A stretch of 64,000 bases of DNA from assembly GCA_030706735.1 (NCBI GenBank), contig JAUZNZ010000002.1, positions 170,261 to 234,260 on the forward strand. The letters run 5' to 3'. This document shows positions 57,640 through 64,000 of this stretch, in pieces. The stretch comes from Bacteroidota bacterium. GTDB lineage: Bacteria > Bacteroidota > Bacteroidia > Chitinophagales > Chitinophagaceae. The notes under the pieces were generated by a model. It had not been told where the DNA came from and ran no database searches. It saw only the letters and a program-made list of their open reading frames with translations. Made by a program: the position numbers and the translations under genes. Positions within the stretch are counted from its first letter, which is position 1. The number at the start of each line of letters is the position of its first letter.

Positions 57640-58383
57640 TTAGTCAGCAGACCGTTTCGCGCCCCTCGCCAGGGCATAAAAAACCTCATCCATGGTCCTG
57701 GCCGAATATTTTCTCTTTAGTTCCGCCGGCGTATCCAGCGCGTCGATCCGGCCGTCGACCATGATCGACAGGCGATGGCAATATTCCGCTTCGTCCATAT
57801 AATGAGTGGTCACGAAGATCGTGATGCCCTGATCCGCCGCATGATAGATCAGGTCCCAGAACTGGCGGCGCGTCACCGGATCGACCCCGCCCGTTGGCTC
57901 ATCCAGAAAGACGATCGTCGGTTGATGAATAATGGCCACCGAAAAGGCCAGCTTTTGCTTCCATCCCAGCGGCAATTCACCCACCAGCTTGTTCATCTCC
58001 TTCCCCAGGCCAAGCCGCTCGATCAGTTCGACCCCCTTTTCTTTTAGCTGACTGTCGCTAAGCCCATAAACCCCGCCGTAAAACCTGATGTTTTCCCGGA
58101 CGGTCAGGTTCTCATACAAGGAGAATTTCTGGCTCATGTAACCGATATTCCTTTTGATCGCCTCCTGCTGACGGTATACATTATAACCCGCCACGGTGGC
58201 CTCGCCTGAAGTGGGGTAGGAAAGACCGCAAAGCATCCGCATGGCTGTGGTCTTTCCCGCGCCGTTGGCGCCTAAAAAGCCATAGATCTCACCCTTATTC
58301 ACGTCGAAGCTGATGCGGTTTACCGCGGTGAAGTCGCCGAATTGCTTGCAGAGGTCCTTGCAGACGATGGCTTTATCTGTCAT
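57640..58383 (-). CDS. ABC transporter ATPase (second nucleotide-binding subunit)
   Basis: ATP-binding subunit, 247 residues from the ATG at 58383. It has Walker A GANGAGKTTAM near 38-48, the Q-loop in YMSQKFSLYENL, the signature region LVGELPLGWKQKLAFSVAIIHQP and Walker B IVFLDEPTGGVDP. The signature motif is altered (LPLGWKQ in place of LSGGQ), as in YbhF-type second domains, so one ATP site of a heterodimer may be less active. It overlaps the first ATPase gene by 11 bp. The longer GTG frame from 58416 is rejected. Confidence 0.9.
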   Translation of the reverse strand: MTDKAIVCKDLCKQFGDFTAVNRISFDVNKGEIYGFLGANGAGKTTAMRMLCGLSYPTSGEATVAGYNVYRQQEAIKRNIGYMSQKFSLYENLTVRENIRFYGGVYGLSDSQLKEKGVELIERLGLGKEMNKLVGELPLGWKQKLAFSVAIIHQPTIVFLDEPTGGVDPVTRRQFWDLIYHAADQGITIFVTTHYMDEAEYCHRLSIMVDGRIDALDTPAELKRKYSARTMDEVFYALARGAKRSAD

Positions 58384-59308
58384 TGCCCATGAGTTGTATG
58401 AAACGATCTTCGACACTGGCTGTTATTTCTTCGATCTCGATACCCGAATGCCCCCTCTCACCCAGGTATTTCTCCAGGTTGGCGGCCGATCCTTCCCTTC
58501 CGGGTGTAAAGGCCAGGTGCAGGTACTGGCCGAACGCATAACTGGATGCCGTTCCCGGAAAAGACCGCGTATCGGCCAGCAATTTGTGCATCGACCCGGA
58601 GCGTACGGCATACAGTTTTCCGGGGTAATCCCGGATGATCTGTTGCGGGGTGTCGATCGACAGGATCTTCCCATTCTGGATCAGAGCGATCCGCTCGCAA
58701 AGATTCGCTTCATCCATATAGGGGGTCGAGACGAGAATGCTGATCCCTTGTTCCTTCAACCGCTTGAGCATGTCCCAGAACTCTTTTCTCGATACCGCAT
58801 CCACGCCGGTGGTCGGCTCATCGAGGAACAGCACATCAGGCTTGTGCACAAGCGCACAGCATAGCGCCAGCTTCTGTTTCATTCCGCCGGATAATTTCCC
58901 GGCACGCCTCGTGCTGAAGGGCTTGATCTGCTCGTAAATATCCCGGATGAGAGCGTAGTTGGCCTCGACCGTCGTGTCGAACAGCGTCGCGAAGAAGTTG
59001 AGATTCTCTGCGACGCTGAGGTCCTGATAGAGCGAGAATCGCCCCGGCATGTACCCCACGCATGCGCGGATCTTCCGGAAGTCCCTGGTCGTGTCCAACC
59101 CGGCTACAGTGGCTACGCCCGCATCGGGTAACAACAGCGTGGTCAATATCCGGAACAGGGTGGATTTGCCCGCTCCGTCGGGACCGATCAGCCCGAAGAG
59201 CTCCCCCTGTTTAACCGTGAAGGAGACGTCCTTGACGGCGACGACCTTACCCTTGTCGTAGGTCTTCGTGATCCCCTCGAGGGTGACTGCATCCGGCATA
59301 GCTATCAT
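58373..59308 (-). CDS. ABC transporter ATPase (first nucleotide-binding subunit)
   Basis: ATP-binding subunit of 311 residues with Walker A GPDGAGKST near 42-50, Q-loop YMPGRFSLYQDL, a canonical signature KLSGGMKQKLALCCALVH and Walker B VLFLDEPTTGVDAVSRKEF. The C-terminal 90 residues are an extra domain after the H-loop region. In E. coli YbhF the two ATPase halves are fused; here they are separate overlapping genes. It overlaps the HlyD-family gene by 4 bp. Confidence 0.91.
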   Translation of the reverse strand: MIAMPDAVTLEGITKTYDKGKVVAVKDVSFTVKQGELFGLIGPDGAGKSTLFRILTTLLLPDAGVATVAGLDTTRDFRKIRACVGYMPGRFSLYQDLSVAENLNFFATLFDTTVEANYALIRDIYEQIKPFSTRRAGKLSGGMKQKLALCCALVHKPDVLFLDEPTTGVDAVSRKEFWDMLKRLKEQGISILVSTPYMDEANLCERIALIQNGKILSIDTPQQIIRDYPGKLYAVRSGSMHKLLADTRSFPGTASSYAFGQYLHLAFTPGREGSAANLEKYLGERGHSGIEIEEITASVEDRFIQLMGNDR

Positions 59309-60231
59309 AGTTTAATTTCCGCGTACATGCCGATCTTCAGGTAGCCGTCATTCTTCACTCTCACCTTGACGGCATAGACGAGATTGGCCCGCTCATCCTT
59401 GGTCTGAACGGTCTTCGGGGTGAACTCCGACTTGTCCGAGATCCAGGTCAATCGGCCCGGATAGGTCTTATAGGCTTTGTTGCCTGCGTCGATCCGTACG
59501 TCGATTGGCTGGCCAAGCCTGACCCGCGGCAATTGCGTGCCCGTGATGTAGGCGCGAAGGGTAAGGGTGTCCAGGTCGGCGATCTTGTAAAGCGCCTTGC
59601 CCACCGCCGCCATCTCCCCGCCCAGCGCATATTTTGTAAGGACCGTGCCGCTGACGGGATTGATGATCGCCCCCTTTCGTATCTGATCCTTGTATTGGGC
59701 GACCGATTTCTCCAACGGAGAGGCCTCGCTTAGCACGCTGCGGTTCTGATTGGCGATATTGGCTTCCTGCACCGACAATTGCTGCTTCGTCACATTGATC
59801 TGCTTTTCCAGTTGGTCGATGCCGGAGTTGATGTCATCCAGTTGCTTCTGCGTGGCGGCATCCGCTTTCACCAGGTTTTCCGTCCGCGTTCTTTCACGTT
59901 TTTGCTGCTCGAGCTGCGCCTGCTGCACGGCAAGCTGCTTGCGCACCAATTCCAATTGCGGGCCGGGGTCGGTCGTTTTTTCGTGGAGGGCGTGGATGGA
60001 GGCTTGCGCCTGCTCCATTTGCAGCGTGGGGGTCGTGACGTCGATTTGGCCGACCACCTCGCCCTGACGCAAGGTGTCGCCTTCCGAGACGGCGAACGAT
60101 AGCAGCTGGCCATTCTGTTGCGCCGATACAATGGTTTCATCGGCCTCGAAATAGCCAGAGGCGTCATAGGCATCCTGTTTGCCGGAACAGGAACACAGAC
60201 AAATGGCCGTCGCGATGAGTAGTCGTTTCAT
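59305..60231 (-). CDS. HlyD/RND-type periplasmic adaptor (lipoprotein)
   Basis: Periplasmic adaptor linking the ABC transporter to the TolC-type channel. The 308 residues begin with a lipoprotein-like leader (AICLCSCSGKQ). A biotinyl-lipoyl-like half (VSAQQNGQLLSFAVSEGDTLRQGEVVG) follows, then a long coiled-coil hairpin at about 70-180 rich in Gln, Leu and Glu, a second lipoyl half (GTVLTKYALGGEMAAVG) and a beta-barrel with TWISDKSEFTPKTVQTKDERANLVYAVKVRV. It is the YbhG-like member of the operon, 16 bp after tolC and overlapping the ATPase gene by 4 bp. Confidence 0.9.
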   Translation of the reverse strand: MKRLLIATAICLCSCSGKQDAYDASGYFEADETIVSAQQNGQLLSFAVSEGDTLRQGEVVGQIDVTTPTLQMEQAQASIHALHEKTTDPGPQLELVRKQLAVQQAQLEQQKRERTRTENLVKADAATQKQLDDINSGIDQLEKQINVTKQQLSVQEANIANQNRSVLSEASPLEKSVAQYKDQIRKGAIINPVSGTVLTKYALGGEMAAVGKALYKIADLDTLTLRAYITGTQLPRVRLGQPIDVRIDAGNKAYKTYPGRLTWISDKSEFTPKTVQTKDERANLVYAVKVRVKNDGYLKIGMYAEIKL

Positions 60232-60247
60232 ATTCGTTGCTATTGAA

Positions 60248-61507
60248 TTATTGTCCGGATGTAGTCAGGGAATTATATTCCGCCTGCAGCAGCTGGATCT
60301 TATGCAAAATGAGGCTTTGCCTCGCAAGACTTTCTGCATTTACGCGCGTAATATAATCGTGCGAGGTGATCACGCCGTTCCGTAATTGGGCAAGCGCAGC
60401 GCTCTTGACGGATGCCCTCAGATCGACGATCTCCTGGTCCTGGTTCAGCAAGGCCTGGTATTTTACGGCCTCCTCGTTTTGCTGGATCAGCGTCAGCCTG
60501 GTGTTGAAAAGAAAGGTTTCCTTTTGAAGGTCGAGGTTCCTGCGATCCAGCTCCAGCAGGCGCTTGTCATTTTTATGGCTGTATAAGCCCGTCAATGCCC
60601 ATGAGAACCGGACCCCGCCGATAGCCCAGAACCCGAAATCATTGGATATGAAATTCAGGGTAGGCCGCCCATAGGCTCCCTGAACATAGGCGCCGACCTT
60701 CGGCAGATAGTTCAGGCGCAATTGCTTTTCCTGGATAGAAAAAACGGCTCTTCGGTAATCGAACAGGACGAGCTCCGGTCTCTTGATCTCTGCCGATACG
60801 CTGACGCCCGGAGGAGTAACAAGCATCCTCGATTCGTCTACCGGTTCATTGATGAATAGGGACAGCATTTGCCCGTAAGACTTGCGCGCCGCGAGTAGCT
60901 CCGTCCTGGCCTGATCACTATTCAGGACCTCTGCCTTCAGCTCGTCGAGGCTGCTGCGGAAAGCGGTCCCGTTCTTAAGGGCCGCCTGCATTTGTTCCAT
61001 GCCGTTCTGCAGATCGGTTCTTTGCAGGTCATTCAGTGTAAGTTGCCCGTCAATCAACAGAATGCCGAAAAACAATTGGTCGATCCGATCCTTCAACGCA
61101 TAGAGGTTGACCTCGAGTTCCTGCTCCTGAATATGGGCTTCCGCATTTCTTTGCTCGCGCTGGTACCGGATCGCGCCTCCGTCATAGAGGGTCTGGTCAA
61201 CTTCAGCCTGTACCCTGTATTGATCCTTACTATAGACGGGCAGGGTGACGCCGGGAATTTTGAATGGGAAGGCGATCGTTTCGCTCTGATAGCTGGCCTG
61301 TCCGGAAAAGCTGAGCTGTGGCAGCCATCCCTTGCCGGCATTCGCCACAGAATACTCCTTTGTACGGCTGATCAGTTCATGCTGGCGGATAAGAGGATAG
61401 TTCTCCCTTGCCCGGCTAAGACATTCGTCCAGGGTCAGGGGCGCCGTTTGGCCGTACCCACGGCAGCCGGCCAGGATCAGAAGCAGGGCGATACTCGCAT
61501 TCTTCAT
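60248..61507 (-). CDS. TolC-family outer-membrane efflux protein (lipoprotein)
   Basis: Outer-membrane channel of the efflux system. From the ATG at 61507 the protein has 419 residues: a lipoprotein leader (LLLILAGC, Cys15) and two OEP repeats of long helices with short beta segments (LTLDECLSRARENYPLIRQHE, LNYLPKVGAYVQGAYG), as in TolC/OprM. It overlaps tetR by 4 bp (ATGA) and is thus coupled to the regulator gene. The TTG frame from 61531 is not needed. Confidence 0.9.
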   Translation of the reverse strand: MKNASIALLLILAGCRGYGQTAPLTLDECLSRARENYPLIRQHELISRTKEYSVANAGKGWLPQLSFSGQASYQSETIAFPFKIPGVTLPVYSKDQYRVQAEVDQTLYDGGAIRYQREQRNAEAHIQEQELEVNLYALKDRIDQLFFGILLIDGQLTLNDLQRTDLQNGMEQMQAALKNGTAFRSSLDELKAEVLNSDQARTELLAARKSYGQMLSLFINEPVDESRMLVTPPGVSVSAEIKRPELVLFDYRRAVFSIQEKQLRLNYLPKVGAYVQGAYGRPTLNFISNDFGFWAIGGVRFSWALTGLYSHKNDKRLLELDRRNLDLQKETFLFNTRLTLIQQNEEAVKYQALLNQDQEIVDLRASVKSAALAQLRNGVITSHDYITRVNAESLARQSLILHKIQLLQAEYNSLTTSGQ

Positions 61508-62121
61508 GGTTGCATTATTTTTTTTATCCAAACGGGGATCAGCTTCCTTCGCTCTTCCATCAGCGCAACAAATACCTCCTCGCTCATCCCGCTGACCTCC
61601 TTCAGCAACGGCGCTGCGGCAAAAGGGAATACCGTCATGGCCAGCGTGTTCATCACGAAATGGATCGGATTTACGGACAACTTTCTGCGCAAGATCAACT
61701 CTTCCGTCAATTGCTTCATGAAATGGGAGTTCCTGAGCATGTCCTTCGTCAGACCTTTCGATTTAAGCGTTTTTGGATTGGAGCGCATCTCGTTCAGAAT
61801 AAAGAGGGGTAGGTCGGGATTGGCCAGCAGTTTACCGATGTAGAGGTTGACCAGGCCTTCTATTTTCTCTTCGAGGCTGGTCGTCTGTTCGTTCATGATG
61901 GCCCGGACGCCTTCCACGAATTGCCCGAAATTTTCCAGGATGACCAGGTCGAAAAGCTTCTCTTTGCTGCGGTAATAATAGTTGAGCAGAGCCAGGTTGA
62001 TGCCCGCTTCTTTCGCGATGTCCCTGGTGCGGGTGGCGGCGTATCCCTTGCGGGTAAACAAGGTTCGGGCGGCCGCCTTGATGCGTTCTTCCGTGCTGAG
62101 GTCTTTTGCTTTTTTTTCCAT
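61504..62121 (-). CDS. TetR/AcrR-family transcriptional regulator of the efflux operon
   Basis: DNA-binding repressor of 205 residues (ATG at 62121). The N-terminal helix-turn-helix is classical: ERIKAAARTLFTRKGYAATRTRDIAKEAGINLALLNYYYRSKEKLFDLV, residues about 13-61. The C-terminal ligand-binding domain is variable and ends with RKLIPVWIKKIMQP. It is the first gene of the efflux operon and overlaps tolC by 4 bp. Two similar palindromes (62154-62169 and 62180-62195) just upstream are the likely operators, so it should repress itself and the pump until a ligand binds. The inducer is unknown. A GTG start at 62145 was rejected. Confidence 0.93.
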   Translation of the reverse strand: MEKKAKDLSTEERIKAAARTLFTRKGYAATRTRDIAKEAGINLALLNYYYRSKEKLFDLVILENFGQFVEGVRAIMNEQTTSLEEKIEGLVNLYIGKLLANPDLPLFILNEMRSNPKTLKSKGLTKDMLRNSHFMKQLTEELILRRKLSVNPIHFVMNTLAMTVFPFAAAPLLKEVSGMSEEVFVALMEERRKLIPVWIKKIMQP

Positions 62122-62153
62122 GGCGCCGTGGCGATATGACGCCACGAAAATAC

Positions 62154-62169
62154 TAAATCAATTGATTTA
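62154..62169. promoter_or_regulatory. Proximal palindromic operator of the efflux operon
   Basis: TAAATCAATTGATTTA, a perfect 16-bp palindrome with half-site AATCA, 32 bp upstream of the tetR start codon. It shares AATCA-NN-TGATT with the distal operator. Confidence 0.7.
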
Positions 62170-62179
62170 AACAAATTAT

Positions 62180-62195
62180 TTAATCAAGTGATTAA
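62180..62195. promoter_or_regulatory. Distal palindromic operator of the efflux operon
   Basis: TTAATCAAGTGATTAA has perfect 7-bp arms around a 2-bp centre. Its centre is 26 bp from that of the proximal operator, and both share AATCA-NN-TGATT. Confidence 0.7.
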
Positions 62196-62206
62196 TATTT
62201 CCGGAT

Positions 62207-62989
62207 TCACGGCCTGGCCGCATGGACATATCTTTTCAACGCATTCAGAAGCGTCTTTCTTTTTTTGCTCACGGCCAGGTCCCAGGCCTGCCTGACGGCG
62301 GCAACCCCGGCAGTCAGACCGGAAGGTCCCTTCTCCTGCAGGTAGACATGCAGCAGATCCAGCGCGATCCGCCGGTCGTTGAAATCCCCGGCTTGCCTGG
62401 CGATCCGCTTCAACGGACCCAATTTCTCCGCATAACCCCCGCCCGGATATTTCCTGGCCGCCCACTCACTGACATATTCCACGTCTTTGATCAATTTCCG
62501 GGCGCTGTGCAACTCCTCATGGGAGGGAGACGGCACGCAAAGTATTCCCTGGATACGGTGGATCTCTTTCCGGCAAAATTGATCGATGCCTCGCTTCCCG
62601 CTTTTCTTATAGTCCTGCCGGACATTCTCCCTGAGCTGCCGTTTCACGATCCGGGGATGAAAGCAACGACGCCAGCTGTTTTGCTGCTCTGCAAGTAATG
62701 CCTGCAGCCATTTTTTGAATTCCTCCAGCCGTTCGTCATCCATGGTCTTATCGGCAAGCAGGACCTGGCTGTTCCGGAGGTCCCCGGAAATATGCACCAA
62801 TTTTTTAAACGACCTGGTCAACGGCTGCTTCGAAACGGAAAACGCACGCAGCAGGGCGCGCCATTTTTTTAGGGTCGTTCGGAATTCATGAATAGTGTCC
62901 ATGTCGAATTCGGAGCCGATCCGGCTTGTGAGATCCGCGATTGCGTTGCCTCGCTTGTGCAGGGTTTTATGGAGTTGCTTTTCCCGCAT
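62207..62989 (-). CDS. CHAD-domain protein
   Basis: A 260-residue protein of the CHAD family (conserved histidine alpha-helical domain), which binds polyphosphate. Conserved His and basic residues occur in the pattern DTIHEFRTTLKKWRALLRAF near residues 32-51 and SARKLIKDVEYVSEW near 161-175; the protein is helical and rich in Arg and Lys throughout. No CYTH domain is fused and no polyphosphate kinase is adjacent. It lies 17 bp after lspA, probably co-transcribed. The function is inferred only from the domain. Confidence 0.83.
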   Translation of the reverse strand: MREKQLHKTLHKRGNAIADLTSRIGSEFDMDTIHEFRTTLKKWRALLRAFSVSKQPLTRSFKKLVHISGDLRNSQVLLADKTMDDERLEEFKKWLQALLAEQQNSWRRCFHPRIVKRQLRENVRQDYKKSGKRGIDQFCRKEIHRIQGILCVPSPSHEELHSARKLIKDVEYVSEWAARKYPGGGYAEKLGPLKRIARQAGDFNDRRIALDLLHVYLQEKGPSGLTAGVAAVRQAWDLAVSKKRKTLLNALKRYVHAARP

Positions 62990-63006
62990 AGTCGATCACC
63001 AGCCTC

Positions 63007-63651
63007 TCAGCTTGCCGGGGCAGGATTTCTCAATAGCTTTTTATGGAATAATAAAAGAGCGATCACGCCGATGGAAATGGACGCATCGGCGATATTGAAT
63101 ACCATACTGAAAAACTCGAAGTGTTGACCGCCCCAGAACGGCATCCAGGACGGGAAGTGCCCCTGGAATAGAGGAAAGTAGAGCATGTCAACCACATTGC
63201 CGTGCAGCAGCGGCGCATAACCATGTGCCGAAAAATGCGAAAGGCCTTCATACCGGGTAAAGCTCCCCTGTATATCATTGAACAGGGCTCCCTTGTCGAA
63301 CAGTACGCCGTAAAACAGGGAATCGATAAGATTCCCCAGGGCGCCGGCATAGATCATCGCGACGCATACGATAAAACCGGCTGTCCTCCTATGCCGGAAT
63401 AGCTTGTTGATATAGAATACACCCCAGATCACCGCGATCAACCGGAAGATCGTCAATACGATCTTTCCCCACCGGAAATCCAGTGTCCATCCCCAGGCCA
63501 TGCCGTCATTTTCGATGAAATGAAGCCGGAACCAGTGGCTAATCATCCGCCGGTCCTCATCGTATTCAAAATGGGTCTTCACATAGATCTTTACTATTTG
63601 ATCGACAACAACGATAAGAAGGATGATCAGGATGGCGTCTCTCTTTTTCAT
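63007..63651 (-). CDS. lspA: Lipoprotein signal peptidase (signal peptidase II)
   Basis: Inner-membrane aspartic protease that removes signal peptides from prolipoproteins. From the ATG at 63651 it has 214 residues with four membrane helices. The two catalytic regions are GALGNLIDSLFYG and MVFNIADASISIG, each with the essential Asp. The loop between them is about 50 residues longer than in E. coli LspA, as is usual in Bacteroidota. It precedes the CHAD-domain gene by 17 bp and follows the unidentified edge gene by 43 bp. Confidence 0.94.
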   Translation of the reverse strand: MKKRDAILIILLIVVVDQIVKIYVKTHFEYDEDRRMISHWFRLHFIENDGMAWGWTLDFRWGKIVLTIFRLIAVIWGVFYINKLFRHRRTAGFIVCVAMIYAGALGNLIDSLFYGVLFDKGALFNDIQGSFTRYEGLSHFSAHGYAPLLHGNVVDMLYFPLFQGHFPSWMPFWGGQHFEFFSMVFNIADASISIGVIALLLFHKKLLRNPAPAS

Positions 63652-63694
63652 AATTCGCGGTAAGATAGGTTTTATTGCATTTTCCGTCAATCCG

Positions 63695-64000
63695 TCATGG
63701 CAATCCTTCGAAATGGATCTCCCTGGCCCCCTGCGTCCAGATCTTCATACCCAGATCCCTGAGTTTGCCGAGGTCCTCGTCCAACACTTTGGCAAAAATA
63801 TTACAGGCATCCAGCCCTCTTCCCTCACCGTAATAGATACCCATGCAGTTGGCCGTTCTTGCCCGCAAGGGCCGCGATGGTCCGATAACCGCTTCGCCGG
63901 GTTCGGTAAAGACGGATGCATTCTCCTGGATAACGTCCAGCCGCGGGGAATCATCCGTCCATACCTCCTGACCGGACGTTCTGGCATGGACAAAAACCCG
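63695..64000 (-). CDS. C-terminal 101 residues of an unidentified protein (cut by the window edge)
   Basis: An uninterrupted reading frame enters from the window edge and stops at 63695. The visible part begins RVFVHARTSGQEVWTDDSPR and contains RTANCMGIYYGEGRGLDACN and a final LGMKIWTQGAREIHFEGLP. Codon use is like the neighbours, and an overlapping 82-residue frame on the same strand has worse codon use. I do not recognise the family. It lies 43 bp upstream of lspA on the same strand and may share its transcript. The start lies outside the window. Confidence 0.65.
   Translation of the reverse strand, partial: RVFVHARTSGQEVWTDDSPRLDVIQENASVFTEPGEAVIGPSRPLRARTANCMGIYYGEGRGLDACNIFAKVLDEDLGKLRDLGMKIWTQGAREIHFEGLP

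Noticed and set aside
63745..63993. 82-residue frame near the right edge
   Set aside because: It overlaps the open frame 63695-64000 on the same strand, which runs through the edge without a stop and has codon use like its neighbours.
1..64000. Mobile elements, CRISPR arrays, prophage or restriction systems
   Set aside because: No transposase, integrase, cas, phage or restriction gene, and no array of spaced repeats, was found on either strand.

Overview
The window is a chromosomal stretch of a Bacteroidota bacterium, most likely of the family Chitinophagaceae. Four things point there: a type IX secretion C-terminal sorting domain, a PafA-type alkaline phosphatase, UxaA/UxaB and PSCyt/DUF1501 proteins of the kind common in soil Bacteroidota, and upstream regions that repeatedly carry the phylum's TAnnTTTG -7 promoter element with few Shine-Dalgarno sequences. 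The DNA looks GC-rich for the phylum (judged by eye). I saw no rRNA, tRNA, insertion sequence, prophage or CRISPR array.

Layout. 0-16.8 kb holds mostly housekeeping genes: pepT, a sorted surface protein, a YpdA-like reductase, an SPFH protein, an ExbB/ExbD pair, an OprB-like porin, prmC, ribD, a YigZ/IMPACT protein, a 3-hydroxyacyl-CoA dehydrogenase, an Mrp ATPase, a PaiB-like flavin protein, pyrF, a dicarboxylate/amino-acid symporter and kynU. 16.9-19.3 kb is an ECF sigma / anti-sigma-like / DUF4097-like operon. 19.4-30.9 kb carries a glutaryl-CoA-type acyl-CoA dehydrogenase, aroK, a DUF423 protein, a 7TM histidine kinase, ftsK, lolA, ubiX, an alpha-oxoamine synthase and pafA. 31.0-37.1 kb is a complete SUF operon (sufA-like, B, C, D, S, E and a DUF59/SufT-like gene).

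The accessory core is 37.2-55.4 kb. An eleven-gene sugar-acid cluster contains every visible step for converting L-galactose, through L-galactonate, D-tagaturonate and D-altronate, to KDG, KDPG and then pyruvate plus glyceraldehyde-3-phosphate. The same cluster carries the enzymes specific to non-phosphorylative L-fucose breakdown to pyruvate and lactate. An enolase-type L-fuconate dehydratase is absent. The single UxaA-family dehydratase is the obvious candidate to serve both branches, because D-altronate and L-fuconate share their C2-C4 stereochemistry. Directly downstream on the same strand lies a four-gene extracytoplasmic module of unknown function: PSCyt1/DUF1549/DUF1553 cytochrome, Tat-type DUF1501 protein, beta-propeller protein, and a membrane DUF2231-like cytochrome with LRR repeats.

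55.4-62.2 kb, on the minus strand, is a tetR-tolC-hlyD-ATPase-ATPase-permease-permease efflux operon preceded by two matching palindromic operators. The window ends with a CHAD-domain gene, lspA and the C-terminal part of an unidentified gene that runs off the edge.

A general property is tight packing of convergent genes. Seven convergent pairs overlap or lie within 2 bp, including a 128-bp pyrF/symporter overlap. Intrinsic terminators were recognised at only four places, one of which has no visible gene upstream.
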